Source of the DNA: Pseudoalteromonas sp. UG3-2
GTDB taxonomy: Bacteria > Pseudomonadota > Gammaproteobacteria > Enterobacterales > Alteromonadaceae
Assembly (NCBI RefSeq): GCF_037120705.1
Contig: NZ_JAWLJU010000002.1
Span: 806,001-870,000 of the forward strand
DNA length: 64,000 bases
Direction: 5' to 3'
Below, piece after piece: positions 53,013 to 61,956 of this stretch. The notes under the pieces were generated by a model. The model saw nothing but the letters and a program-made list of their open reading frames with translations. It ran no database searches and was not told the DNA's origin. Position numbers and translations under genes: made by a program. The first letter of the stretch is position 1; each line of letters begins with the position of its first letter.

Positions 53013-53047
53013 AGGGTGTCACCGCAATAAATAATATGGGTGTCACC
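53013..53047. repeat. two direct GGGTGTCACC repeats between nagA and nagX
   Basis: AAGGGTGTCACC and ATGGGTGTCACC lie 24 bases apart. They share the TGGGTGTC core with the RAYT element ends at 40792-40829, so they may be related REP-type sequences. Confidence 0.45.
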
Positions 53048-53091
53048 TCAACACTTGGGGTCATGGCAACAGTTTATCTGCAGCGACGACA

Positions 53092-54213
53092 TCACACTGG
53101 CTCACCGGCAATTACTGTTAGCTCGGCCTCTAAGTCTTGGTTTAACACCACAAAGTCGGCCTCTGCACCACTGCGTAAATGTCCTTTAGTCTCTAACCCC
53201 AAATATTGCGCGGGATAAAGCGATGCCATGCGTAAGCTTTCAGCTAAACTTAACTGCAAGGTGTTGACACTGTTTTTCACCGCACTGGCCATATCCAACA
53301 CACTGCCAGCTAGCTCCCCAGTGGTGGAGTTAAGACGATCGCCAGTACGGATAACTTTGCGACCATCAAAAAAGTCAAATTCAGTGGCATCGGTACCGAC
53401 CGGTGGCATGGCGTCTGTTACCAACATGACTTTGCCACGCTGTTTGCTGCGAATGGCTAGTCGGGCCGACTGCGGGTGAACATGATGACCGTCCACAATC
53501 AAGCCACACCAACTGTGGTCATGCCAAAGCGCAGCGCCAACCACGCCCGGTTCGCGAGAAGTAAAAGGTGACATGGCATTAAACAAATGAGTAAAGCCAT
53601 CCACACCTGCTTGTAAGGCCCGCTCAGCGGTTTCATAGTCAGCATTAGAGTGTCCAATAGACACCTTCACGCCGAGGTCAATTAAGCGCTTAATATCATC
53701 TAACGGTACCGTCTCTGGTGCCAAAGTCACCATTTTGATCCCTAAGTCTTGTCGCCCATAAATCGCAAACTCTTGTTCTGAAATAGGACGGAGGTATTGC
53801 TCACTGTGAGTGCCCTTTTTAGGCCCAGATAAATGGGGTCCTTCAAAGTGTATTCCCAACACGCCTGGTTGCTTTGCTGCAATCGCTTGCGCCGTGGCAT
53901 CAGCAGCGCGCTCCATCACTTCTACGCGGTCAGTAATAAGAGTAGGCATTAAACCTGTAGAGCCAAATTTGGCATGTGCTTGCACAATTTGCGCTAAGCA
54001 AGCAACCGACTGCTCAGCATTAAAAAAGCCGCCACCGCCGCCATTAACTTGGACATCAATAAATCCCGGTACCACCATACCGGTTAACACCTTGGCATTA
54101 TCAACAGCATGATTAAGGTGCTCAATTTTACCGTTATGCACAGTGAAATACACTTCGCTATGCCAGTTGTCACCATCAAATAATTGTGGCGCAAAATAGT
54201 GTTGTGAACTCAT
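53092..54213 (-). CDS. nagA: N-acetylglucosamine-6-phosphate deacetylase NagA
   Basis: Deacetylates GlcNAc-6-phosphate to glucosamine-6-phosphate; 373 residues, amidohydrolase fold. Visible family features: GFIDVQVNGGGGGFFN near the N-terminus, GIHFEGPHLSGPKKGTH with the metal-binding Glu, IGHSNADYETAERAL and FTHLFNAMSPF with metal-ligand His residues, and MLVTDAMPPVG with the catalytic Asp. The start overlaps the nagK stop by one base, so kinase and deacetylase are coupled. Confidence 0.96.
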   Translation of the reverse strand: MSSQHYFAPQLFDGDNWHSEVYFTVHNGKIEHLNHAVDNAKVLTGMVVPGFIDVQVNGGGGGFFNAEQSVACLAQIVQAHAKFGSTGLMPTLITDRVEVMERAADATAQAIAAKQPGVLGIHFEGPHLSGPKKGTHSEQYLRPISEQEFAIYGRQDLGIKMVTLAPETVPLDDIKRLIDLGVKVSIGHSNADYETAERALQAGVDGFTHLFNAMSPFTSREPGVVGAALWHDHSWCGLIVDGHHVHPQSARLAIRSKQRGKVMLVTDAMPPVGTDATEFDFFDGRKVIRTGDRLNSTTGELAGSVLDMASAVKNSVNTLQLSLAESLRMASLYPAQYLGLETKGHLRSGAEADFVVLNQDLEAELTVIAGEPV

Positions 54214-55124
54214 CAGTTGACCTTTTTAAATTCTTGACCAGCACTTTGAATGGCATAATAAATCGCCCCCATCTCCGGTGGCTGCTTCGGAGCTTGCACT
54301 TGTTTTGCGATAGCCGGGTCAAGCCAAGCTTGTAATGGCTCTGCCAGTCCGCCAATCATGGATAATCGTGGCGGATTAAGCGCCAATAGACGCTGGGCTA
54401 AACGACTGATGTAATCGGCGCCGGTTTTGACAATAGTAAGTGCAACCGCATCGTTTAACTTTGCTTGTTCAAACACGTAGCGAGCCAGCTTAGCGTAACC
54501 ACTGGATGGCTGTCCTGCCATTTGCTCAGCAATTCCCATTGCATCTTTGGCACCAAAATGGCCAAGCAATACTTGAGTTAACGCTGTGCTTTCACCCAAA
54601 CCATCGAGATCGAGCAATACAGCTTTTACTGCTTCTAGCCCCATCCATGCACCACTGCCCATGTCGCCCTGAGCAAAACCATGGCCGCCGTAGTTAACGG
54701 TTTGACCATTGACCAATGCAAAGCCACAAGAACCGGTGCCGGTAATAATAACAGCACCGTCACTGCCCTCATGGGCACCAATGCAGGCAGTATGAAGATC
54801 TGTGGTTAAGAACATATGCTTAAAAGGATGTTGCCATTGCAAGATTTTTTCATACAGAGCTGGCAAGTTAACACCAGCTAATCCAAGTCCGGCGTTTAGT
54901 TCATGCACCTGCTCGACTTTAAGCCCTGCATCTTGTAGCGCCATTTGGGTTGACACCATGATAGATTCTAGGGTGCGTTCAAGACCATGTAACGGGTTTG
55001 CAGCCCCTCCTAACCCAGTACCCAAAACGCCATGTTGCTGTGAGTAAATGGTTGCACGGCATTTTGTCCCTCCACCATCGATACCGATGTAGAGTTGGTC
55101 TTGGTCAACCTGTTTCGCCATCAT
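54213..55124 (-). CDS. nagK: N-acetylglucosamine kinase NagK (BadF/BadG/BcrA type)
   Basis: Phosphorylates cytosolic GlcNAc to GlcNAc-6-phosphate; 303 residues. The N-terminal phosphate-binding motif is YIGIDGGGTKCRATIYS and a second nucleotide site is GAVIITGTGSCGFAL. The ATPase-fold DMGSGAWMG follows. It belongs to the BadF/BadG/BcrA kinase branch used for GlcNAc in marine gammaproteobacteria, rather than the ROK-type NagK of E. coli. It is first in a nagK-nagA(-nagX) operon whose -10 region lies under a NagR-type operator. Since a kinase is present, GlcNAc is presumably taken up by a permease rather than a PTS; that permease is not in the window. Confidence 0.93.
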   Translation of the reverse strand: MMAKQVDQDQLYIGIDGGGTKCRATIYSQQHGVLGTGLGGAANPLHGLERTLESIMVSTQMALQDAGLKVEQVHELNAGLGLAGVNLPALYEKILQWQHPFKHMFLTTDLHTACIGAHEGSDGAVIITGTGSCGFALVNGQTVNYGGHGFAQGDMGSGAWMGLEAVKAVLLDLDGLGESTALTQVLLGHFGAKDAMGIAEQMAGQPSSGYAKLARYVFEQAKLNDAVALTIVKTGADYISRLAQRLLALNPPRLSMIGGLAEPLQAWLDPAIAKQVQAPKQPPEMGAIYYAIQSAGQEFKKVN

Positions 55125-55214
55125 GTAAGACCCCTAGTAATTTGCTGGTTGCCACCGCGTTATTGTTATCATTCGCCACGGTACTTGTTGTTGTTGAATT
55201 AATGTTACCCACAA

Positions 55215-55256
55215 AATGACAGCGTTGTCATTAAATTTCTCAAGATTTTTTTTCAA
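55215..55256 (-). promoter_or_regulatory. nagK promoter overlapped by NagR-type operator
   Basis: Operator AATGACAGCGTTGTCATT, an 18-bp dyad at 55215-55232. On the minus strand, -35 TTGAAA (55251-55256), a 17-base spacer and -10 TAATGA (55228-55233). The -10 sits inside the operator, so repression by occlusion is expected. The dyad fits a LacI-type NagR; the nagR gene is not in the window. Confidence 0.8.
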
Positions 55257-55501
55257 CTTGATAATGTCGTGCCTTTCAATAGCACGGAATTTATCTTGAT
55301 TTGGTATCGACTTTATCGACAGCCGTATAAAGAAAGGACAATGATTTCAGACAATTGCGCCGTATTACAAAATCTATTTTGATTGTGAAAACGCGAACCA
55401 TATGCCAAATACGATTCCTCCCTAACCGCTATAATATTACACAGAAACAGAAATCTGTCAGTGAAAAGTTGCTTGGGGAGTTAGGATCAAGGAGGCGAAA
55501 T

Positions 55502-55534
55502 AGCAAGCAGCGCTGAATTGAAGCGCTGCTTGCT
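55502..55534 (-). terminator. hairpin after the 2OG-oxygenase gene
   Basis: Perfect 13-bp stem AGCAAGCAGCGCT / AGCGCTGCTTGCT with a 7-base loop, just after the stop. Only a short T-rich tail follows. Confidence 0.75.
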
Positions 55535-55550
55535 GTCAGATTAATGAGGT

Positions 55551-56393
55551 TTATTTAACCCCTAATTCTCGCAAACGTTCTTGTAGGTAGCTGTCTGCGG
55601 TATAACGCTCAGACAATACGACATCTGGACGTGGATGCAAAAACAGTGGCAAAGAGATACGCGACTTATCGGACGCTTTACCGGTTGGGTTGATCACTCG
55701 GTGGATGGTAGATGGGAAATAGCCACCAGACGCCTCTTGTAACATGTCACCAATATTAATAATTAAAGAGCCAAAGTCACAAGGTACGTCTAACCAGCTA
55801 CCATCTTGTCTTTGCACCTGCAGTCCGGGCTCATTGGCTGCTGGTAGCACAGTGAGTAGGTTAATGTCGCCATGGGCCGCAGCGCGAATGGCGCCTGGCT
55901 CTTCATCCCCAGTCATTGGTGGATAGTGCAATACGCGCAATAGTGTTTGCTCAGAGTCTTTGATCATGTCTTTCAGATCAATAGAAAACTTCGCACGAAC
56001 CTCTGCAGGCGCTTCAGCTTGTACCCAGCTTAATAGCTCTTGGGCAAACTCACTAGCCAGACGGTAGTATTCACGGATCTCAGCTTCTAGCTGTGCAGGC
56101 ACTTGGCCTTTAGGATAAACGTGAAAGTATTCTTTAATGTCTTTTACAGAAAAGCCTTTCGCCACCTCAGACACGTCTGGTGGAAAATAACCGTCTTGTG
56201 TGTCTTTGTTATACAAGAAGTTGTGCTTTTCTTCAGAATTGAAGAACGCTTGCCAATTGTTGTAAATGGATTCCACTAGCTGTTGTGGAATTGGATGGTT
56301 TTTTAATACACCGAATCCAGTGTTTCTTAAAGATTCTACAAACTCTTTCGCAGCATTTGGCGATTGATAGTCTACGGTAGGTAACTGTTGCAT
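55551..56393 (-). CDS. 2-oxoglutarate/Fe(II) oxygenase, isopenicillin N synthase-like
   Basis: Non-heme iron dioxygenase, 280 residues. The iron triad is complete: His174 and Asp176 in AAHGDINLLT and His231 in STIHRVINP. The 2-oxoglutarate-binding Arg245/Ser247 pair is in SRISLPLF. An N-terminal DIOX_N-type segment (GFGVLKNHPIPQQLVESIYN) precedes it. Bacterial members of this family hydroxylate or desaturate small molecules; the substrate is unknown. It stands alone, ending in a strong hairpin, with no biosynthetic partner nearby. Confidence 0.88.
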   Translation of the reverse strand: MQQLPTVDYQSPNAAKEFVESLRNTGFGVLKNHPIPQQLVESIYNNWQAFFNSEEKHNFLYNKDTQDGYFPPDVSEVAKGFSVKDIKEYFHVYPKGQVPAQLEAEIREYYRLASEFAQELLSWVQAEAPAEVRAKFSIDLKDMIKDSEQTLLRVLHYPPMTGDEEPGAIRAAAHGDINLLTVLPAANEPGLQVQRQDGSWLDVPCDFGSLIINIGDMLQEASGGYFPSTIHRVINPTGKASDKSRISLPLFLHPRPDVVLSERYTADSYLQERLRELGVK

Positions 56394-56923
56394 GATGGTT
56401 CCACCAAAATTATTAGTAATTCATGGTCAATTGTAGGCGCAGGCTCACAAACTGACGCACTTCCCGTGTCATCTCAACACTGCGTACCTTAATACCAATC
56501 AGCTTAATGGCGCATCTGCATTATGCAGTTTATCATCAAGCCTACTTGATACCTAACCAAGGCCGGCGTATTTAATCGGGTCTGTTGACCTAGGGTTGTT
56601 TTCGTGCGCATGTTCAAGCTCTATGCAAAATAGAGCCAATGCGGCCCACACCAACCTTTGCATCAGCATAAGATCAGAGCAGAATACTAAAAACAGCAAC
56701 AGCAAAGGCCAAAAAGCCCTATACGATCGTGTTGTCGATAATTCTATAAAAGTGTCAGCACTGGGCTTTTTAATTAAGCCGTGTCTGGCCACTTCAAAGA
56801 ATATGTATTAACAGCCGGCGAGCTTATTGAAATCGCCAGCAATAAATAAGGACTTATGTCCGCTTAGCGTATGACATCCCCCCTATTTTGACTCAGATCA
56901 ACTCATATTTAGTATTGTGCTTG
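56394..56923. other. 530-bp intergenic region with repeat-like sequence
   Basis: A minus-strand open frame (56553-56792, 79 codons) contains FWPLLLLFLVFCSDLMLMQR and ends in STDPIKYAGLG. It lacks a ribosome-binding site. The piece 56489-56508 (TTAATACCAATCAGCTTAAT) resembles the ATACCAAT repeat ends. I read the region as a dispersed repeat rather than a gene; nothing else is evident. Confidence 0.5.
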
Positions 56924-58033
56924 TTACTGAAACGGCAATGGAATATCAATATGCCAAGTTAAGCCATGATTATCAGTGATCCGATACTCCCCTGCAAGCG
57001 CCCCCGAAATTAAGTTCGCAGCTAAATTTGCGCTAAGCCCGACGTGGCCAGAATTACCTCGCTTGGTGGTCACAAAGGGCTGCAATAAATCTTGGCTATC
57101 GATCCCTTGTAGTCCATCACCGCCATCGGAGTAGACAACGGCTAAATGTTTTTCTGTAAGGGTAAACTGTATTTTCACCGCTCCGGTTGTGAGTTGCCAA
57201 GCATGTGCCATTGAGTTTTCAATTAAGTGTCCTAATACTTCCAGTAACGCGTTAACATCGCAAATAAACTCGTCCTGATTAACGCCAGTAAAACCTAACT
57301 CCACCGCCGCAGAGTCATAATTTTTTACCAACCGCTCTACCAACTGTTGTAAATTAGTGGCTTGCAGTTCACTTTCCCGTTGAGACTGAGATACCGACTT
57401 AAGCAATGTCACAAACTTCGCCACTTTATCTAAATTACGACTACACAATACACTGCTGTGGTTAATTTGCTCTAGACCCGCGACCAGGCCTTCTTGAGTT
57501 AAGGTGCCGAGCTCTAATGCCACAGACAATTCTTTAGTCACTTCCTCCAAAAAGGTATTGGAGGTAATACTGGTGCCTAATGGCGTATTTATCTCGTGGG
57601 CAATCCCCATCACCATCTGGCTTATGGCACTGGATATTTGTTGTTTAACCGCCAGCTTTTGCCCTTCTAATAATTTGAACTGAGTTTTTACTCGAGCAAT
57701 GATTTCGCTGGGCTTATACGGTTTGGTAATATAGTCGACGCCACCAGCCGCAAACGCTTCGACAATGCTGTCACTGTCGTCATAGGCACTGACAAACATA
57801 ACCGGAATGTCTTTTTTCAGGGGATCTGATTTCACTATTTTACACAGTTCAAGCCCTGACATTTGGGGCATTTTCATATCGGTGATCAATAACGCAGGCT
57901 GCCGCTTATTAATAATACTCAGCGCCAATTCGCCACCGGTTGCAGCCAACACTTTAAAGCCTTCTTTACGCAAGATCAGCTGTAGCACCTGAAGGTTTTC
58001 AGGCCTATCATCAACGATTAAGATCTCAGGCAT
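56924..58033 (-). CDS. response regulator/histidine kinase hybrid (REC-HisKA-HATPase)
   Basis: Cytosolic signalling protein of 369 residues. An N-terminal receiver has phospho-acceptor Asp52 (LLITDMKMP) and Lys104 (YITKPYKP). It is followed by a histidine-kinase module with His146 in MVMGIAHEINTPLGTSI and an ATPase domain whose N-box is LGHLIENSMAHA and G-box SDGGDGLQG. This REC-kinase order is used for phosphorelay cross-talk. It is divergent from a large hybrid kinase across 103 bp, which suggests that the two belong to one pathway. Confidence 0.9.
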   Translation of the reverse strand: MPEILIVDDRPENLQVLQLILRKEGFKVLAATGGELALSIINKRQPALLITDMKMPQMSGLELCKIVKSDPLKKDIPVMFVSAYDDSDSIVEAFAAGGVDYITKPYKPSEIIARVKTQFKLLEGQKLAVKQQISSAISQMVMGIAHEINTPLGTSITSNTFLEEVTKELSVALELGTLTQEGLVAGLEQINHSSVLCSRNLDKVAKFVTLLKSVSQSQRESELQATNLQQLVERLVKNYDSAAVELGFTGVNQDEFICDVNALLEVLGHLIENSMAHAWQLTTGAVKIQFTLTEKHLAVVYSDGGDGLQGIDSQDLLQPFVTTKRGNSGHVGLSANLAANLISGALAGEYRITDNHGLTWHIDIPLPFQ

Positions 58034-58136
58034 GGTTTACTCTGGTTCCTTGCTGCTAAGACTTCTACCAGCATAGCTTGAGAATTTACATATCGCGACT
58101 ATGGTTAATTATAAATGTATGCCTAAATAATAACTT

Positions 58137-61100
58137 ATGTCTGCAAAAGCTCAGCTTAGTTGGTTAGCTGTTATCACCTTTATCATTTTTCTTGGTAGCG
58201 TATCGCTGGCTCAATTTGTGATCTTTCATCCCCAACAGGCCCTAAAGCAGTATTATCAAGCACAGCAAAACCATTTGTTATTAAAGCAATATCAGTTACG
58301 CCAAAACCAACAGTTGTTAACGCAATTACACTTTTACCCAGACCAAGCGCCAGACTCCGAGCTGCTTCAGGGGATTTTCATCAGCCAACAACAGTTAGTT
58401 CATCAATGGCAAGCTGCTCAAAGCGGGCTAACCCCACTCCCTCAAGACTATAACAACCGCATGTCGCAACTGGATTACCACCTGCAAACAACACAACAGC
58501 GTGCTAACGCTCAGAGTATGCGAACATTGAGCATTACCGCTATTGCCCTATTTATATTAACCATCACTCTGATTTGGTACATCTGGTTTATGCGTACCAA
58601 GCATTTTGCGCCGTTATATCGTGTTATTAATGCCCTTAAAGAGCGATCACATTACAGTCATGGGGTGACAAAACTACCGCAGGCCAAAGACGCTGATATC
58701 CGCCGCTTAACCACCGCCATTGAATCTGCCACACAAGCTCAGCAGCAACGTCTCGAGTTGGCAGCAGTCATAGAGCGTTATAATCGTGAACTAAAAGCCT
58801 TATCAGGCTCCACTGCCATCGTTAAACACGGATTAGCCTTCGTTGCCAAGCAATTCAATAGCCCCAGTGTTAGCTTGTATTTACAGCATGACAACCACTC
58901 TGTTAGTGTCGATGCCAGCGTCGGCTTAGTGCCAACCTACGCCGTTGTCGCTGAACAACTCCATCAGTCGGTAACACAAAATCATGCGTTACAACAAATT
59001 GCGCCACTGTGGCTCAGACAAGATGGGCAGGAAATAAAAATAGCGGCGCGCTACTCCTTGCCATTAAGTGTTGGCAGCCAAGTAAAATACATTTTACTGG
59101 TTGCCAGCAGTGAAGTGCTCAGCGACAACCAATTCGATACACTGCAATACCTCTGCAAAGACCTGAGTTTAGCCTTGGCAGTCAATGAAAACATGGAGAA
59201 GCAGCAGCAAACCGAAGCGGCCCTCAGTGAGCAACTTGAGCTTACGAACCATATTATTAATGCGATCCCAAACCCCACCTACTACCGAGATACTTCTGGC
59301 GCCTTTATGGGGGTCAATCAGGCTTTTTTGACCTTGCTTGATCAATTTGAAGTGGATGTCATGGGGGCCAAACTCGAGCAGGTGTTTGAACTTGGCACAG
59401 CCAATCTATTCGCGGCAAAAGCGCAAGAAATTATTGATTCAGCACAAGCACACACCTACGAAGTGACTATGTTAGATGGCCAGCAACAAAACAAAGAGCT
59501 GATTGTCTACGAAGCGCCGTTTTTTAACCGCGAGGGAGACGTGGCCGGTGTCGTCGGTATGTTTTTGGATGTCTCTGAGCGAAATCAGTTACAACGCGAA
59601 TTGATCGAGGCCAAAGACAATGCTCAAGAGTCGGCAAAAGCCAAGGGCGAGTTCTTAGCCAATATGAGCCATGAGATCAGAACCCCAATGAACGCGATTA
59701 TTGGTATGTCACACTTGGCATTGGCCACTGACTTAAATGCTAAGCAGCATGACTATATTACCAAAATAGATAGTGCAGCTAAGCAGCTACTGCGTTTGAT
59801 TAATGATATTTTAGATTTTTCTAAAATTGAAGCCGGTAAGGTGGAATTAGAACATGAGCCTTTTACCCTTGAAAAGCTTATGGATAGCGTTGCCACCATT
59901 GTCAGTATCAAAGCGCAAGAGAAGCAGTTAGAACTGGTTTTTGATATTGATCCTGAGCTCCCTAGTGCCTTAATAGGCGATCAATTCCGTTTGACTCAGG
60001 TGTTGGTGAACCTGGCAGGGAACGCGGTGAAATTTACCGAATCCGGTGAGGTAGTTATCCAAGTAACGGCACTCGCCACCGAGCAGGATAATGCCAAAAT
60101 CAAATTTAGCGTTAAAGACTCAGGTATTGGGATGTCGAAACAGCAACAAAAGAGTTTGTTTCAATCTTTCTCTCAAGCCGATACTTCTATCACAAGGCGC
60201 TACGGCGGCACAGGCTTGGGTCTGACCATTTCTCAACAGTTGGTTAAGTTGATGGGCGGAGAAATCTACGTCGAAAGCGAGCAAGGGATAGGCTCAGAGT
60301 TTTATTTTACCTTACTGTTGCCATTAGCTGAATCCACTGCTTTGCAACCAGCTAACACCGCGCAATTCGCTCAACATCAGGTCACCATCGTCGATGACAA
60401 TCAGCACGCTTTAGATGTGTTAGCAGGCATGTTGAGCAACTTTTCTATGCCAGTGACGGCATTTACTGAACCCAATGAAGCGCTCAATCATGCCATGCTC
60501 AGCGAGTACGTCCAGAGCCTGTATATTGTCGATTGGCATATGCCAACAATGGACGGCTTGGAGTTAATCTCCAAGCTCAAACAACTCCCTAGCCATAGTG
60601 AAACTCGATTTATTTTAGTCACGGCATATGGCCGTGAATTGAGTTTAACCGCAGCACAATCTGCACTCATAGATGGGGTGTTACTAAAACCATTAAACCC
60701 CTCTAATCTTGTTGATGTCATACAGAGTACGCTGTTTGATACGGTGTCTGCACGTCAGCATATTCATACTAATAACCATACCATAGCGACAGATACCCTT
60801 GATGGCATGATGATATTAGTTGCCGAGGATCAGCCCGTGAACCAAGAAATCGCGGTCGAAATTCTCAGCAGTTATGGCGCCAGTGTCATTGTCGCCGATA
60901 ATGGCGAACAAGCCTTACAAAAGGCCGCAGAAAGCGCCGTAGATATCATTTTAATGGACATGCAAATGCCGGTTATGGATGGCATCACCGCAACGCTCAA
61001 ACTACGAGAAAAGTACCCTGCAGACACACTGCCCATTTTAGCCATGACGGCAAATGCCATGACGCAGGATATTCAAGCCTGTTTAGCGGCGGGGATGAAT

Positions 61101-61838
61101 GGCCATGTTGCCAAACCCATCGACGTCAAACAATTAATCGACACTATAGCACAACACAGCAACAACGGCCTTGACCGGAATAACTCTGCGCCATTAAACC
61201 ACACGCACCCGGAGTCAAAAACAGCAGAGCCAGAAGAAATTGTTGATTTTACTGGCATCGATATCAATGAAGGGGTCGCCCGAGCCGCTGGCAATCAACA
61301 CGTGTATTTTGATATTCTTGAGAAGTTTCTGTCGCAACAAGTTGAAGAGCTAATTAACTTAAAGCAAGCGCTAGCAATCGAAGACTATGAACTCGTGCGA
61401 AACATGTTACATGCTCTGAAAGGTGCCAGTGCTAACCTTTCTATCGTTAAACTCACTGAGGCATTTAAACACATTGAAACCACATTAACGACCAGCCCAC
61501 CATCAGCCGCTGAAATAGATGAACTCATTAAATACGTGAAATACACACTCGAGCAATGCCAAAAGCAACGCAGTAAACAGCGTAATCACATCACCAGCAA
61601 CAGCAGCAATGATTCATCTCAGCTACAGGATTTAGTTAAACTGGCTTGCGCGCTACGTGATTATGACACCCAAGCCTCTGAGATTATAACCACTATCAAT
61701 GTGGGTCCCTACCTAGGCGAAGTCGAATTAGAGCAACTAAAAACCGCAGTGGCACGGTTTGAATACCATGAAGCATTATCGTTGCTAACGGCTATTAAGC
61801 CTGTCGATGAAGCCGCACAACTGAGCAACGATAGCTAA
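58137..61838 (+). CDS. large hybrid sensor histidine kinase with Hpt domain
   Basis: Membrane hybrid kinase of 1,233 residues. A signal-anchor (VITFIIFLGSVSLAQFVIF) and a second helix near 130-148 (LSITAIALFILTITLIWYIW) bound a periplasmic helical domain of about 100 residues. Then come a GAF-like region (about 215-355), a PAS (about 375-480), HisKA with His512 (MSHEIRTPMNAIIG), HATPase (NLAGNAVKFTESG, GTGLGLTIS), two receivers (Asp799 in IVDWHMPTMDG; Asp941 in ILMDMQMPVMDG) and a C-terminal Hpt with His1092 (HALKGASANL). This is a four-step phosphorelay in one chain, like BarA/TorS. The final regulator is not fused; the divergent REC-kinase is a candidate partner. Confidence 0.92.
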   Translation: MSAKAQLSWLAVITFIIFLGSVSLAQFVIFHPQQALKQYYQAQQNHLLLKQYQLRQNQQLLTQLHFYPDQAPDSELLQGIFISQQQLVHQWQAAQSGLTPLPQDYNNRMSQLDYHLQTTQQRANAQSMRTLSITAIALFILTITLIWYIWFMRTKHFAPLYRVINALKERSHYSHGVTKLPQAKDADIRRLTTAIESATQAQQQRLELAAVIERYNRELKALSGSTAIVKHGLAFVAKQFNSPSVSLYLQHDNHSVSVDASVGLVPTYAVVAEQLHQSVTQNHALQQIAPLWLRQDGQEIKIAARYSLPLSVGSQVKYILLVASSEVLSDNQFDTLQYLCKDLSLALAVNENMEKQQQTEAALSEQLELTNHIINAIPNPTYYRDTSGAFMGVNQAFLTLLDQFEVDVMGAKLEQVFELGTANLFAAKAQEIIDSAQAHTYEVTMLDGQQQNKELIVYEAPFFNREGDVAGVVGMFLDVSERNQLQRELIEAKDNAQESAKAKGEFLANMSHEIRTPMNAIIGMSHLALATDLNAKQHDYITKIDSAAKQLLRLINDILDFSKIEAGKVELEHEPFTLEKLMDSVATIVSIKAQEKQLELVFDIDPELPSALIGDQFRLTQVLVNLAGNAVKFTESGEVVIQVTALATEQDNAKIKFSVKDSGIGMSKQQQKSLFQSFSQADTSITRRYGGTGLGLTISQQLVKLMGGEIYVESEQGIGSEFYFTLLLPLAESTALQPANTAQFAQHQVTIVDDNQHALDVLAGMLSNFSMPVTAFTEPNEALNHAMLSEYVQSLYIVDWHMPTMDGLELISKLKQLPSHSETRFILVTAYGRELSLTAAQSALIDGVLLKPLNPSNLVDVIQSTLFDTVSARQHIHTNNHTIATDTLDGMMILVAEDQPVNQEIAVEILSSYGASVIVADNGEQALQKAAESAVDIILMDMQMPVMDGITATLKLREKYPADTLPILAMTANAMTQDIQACLAAGMNGHVAKPIDVKQLIDTIAQHSNNGLDRNNSAPLNHTHPESKTAEPEEIVDFTGIDINEGVARAAGNQHVYFDILEKFLSQQVEELINLKQALAIEDYELVRNMLHALKGASANLSIVKLTEAFKHIETTLTTSPPSAAEIDELIKYVKYTLEQCQKQRSKQRNHITSNSSNDSSQLQDLVKLACALRDYDTQASEIITTINVGPYLGEVELEQLKTAVARFEYHEALSLLTAIKPVDEAAQLSNDS

Positions 61839-61895
61839 CCGCTAACTCCCCATGCAATCCCAGTAAAACAAGCCACCTATTTTTCACTTTTTATG

Positions 61896-61925
61896 TTGAC
61901 GCAATATAAACAACTTGCTAACAAT
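61896..61925 (+). promoter_or_regulatory. candidate sigma-70 promoter of the peptide gene
   Basis: TTGACG (61896-61901), 18 bases, AACAAT (four of six matches to TATAAT; 17-bp spacing gives TAACAA). It lies just upstream of the AAGGA ribosome-binding site of the peptide. Confidence 0.5.
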
Positions 61926-61956
61926 AAATAAACCACAACAAAACAAGGAAACAACA

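Larger units (their letters stand above)
55125..55550. other. 426-bp region between nagK and the 2OG-oxygenase gene
   Basis: Contains the nagK promoter/operator (55215-55256) and the terminator of the 2OG oxygenase (55502-55534). The remainder (about 55260-55500) is AT-rich with no ORF or clear structure. Confidence 0.6.

Noticed and set aside
61896-61920. A sigma-54 promoter for the peptide gene
   Set aside because: TTGC is present near 61917 but no GG at the required distance; a sigma-70-like promoter fits better.
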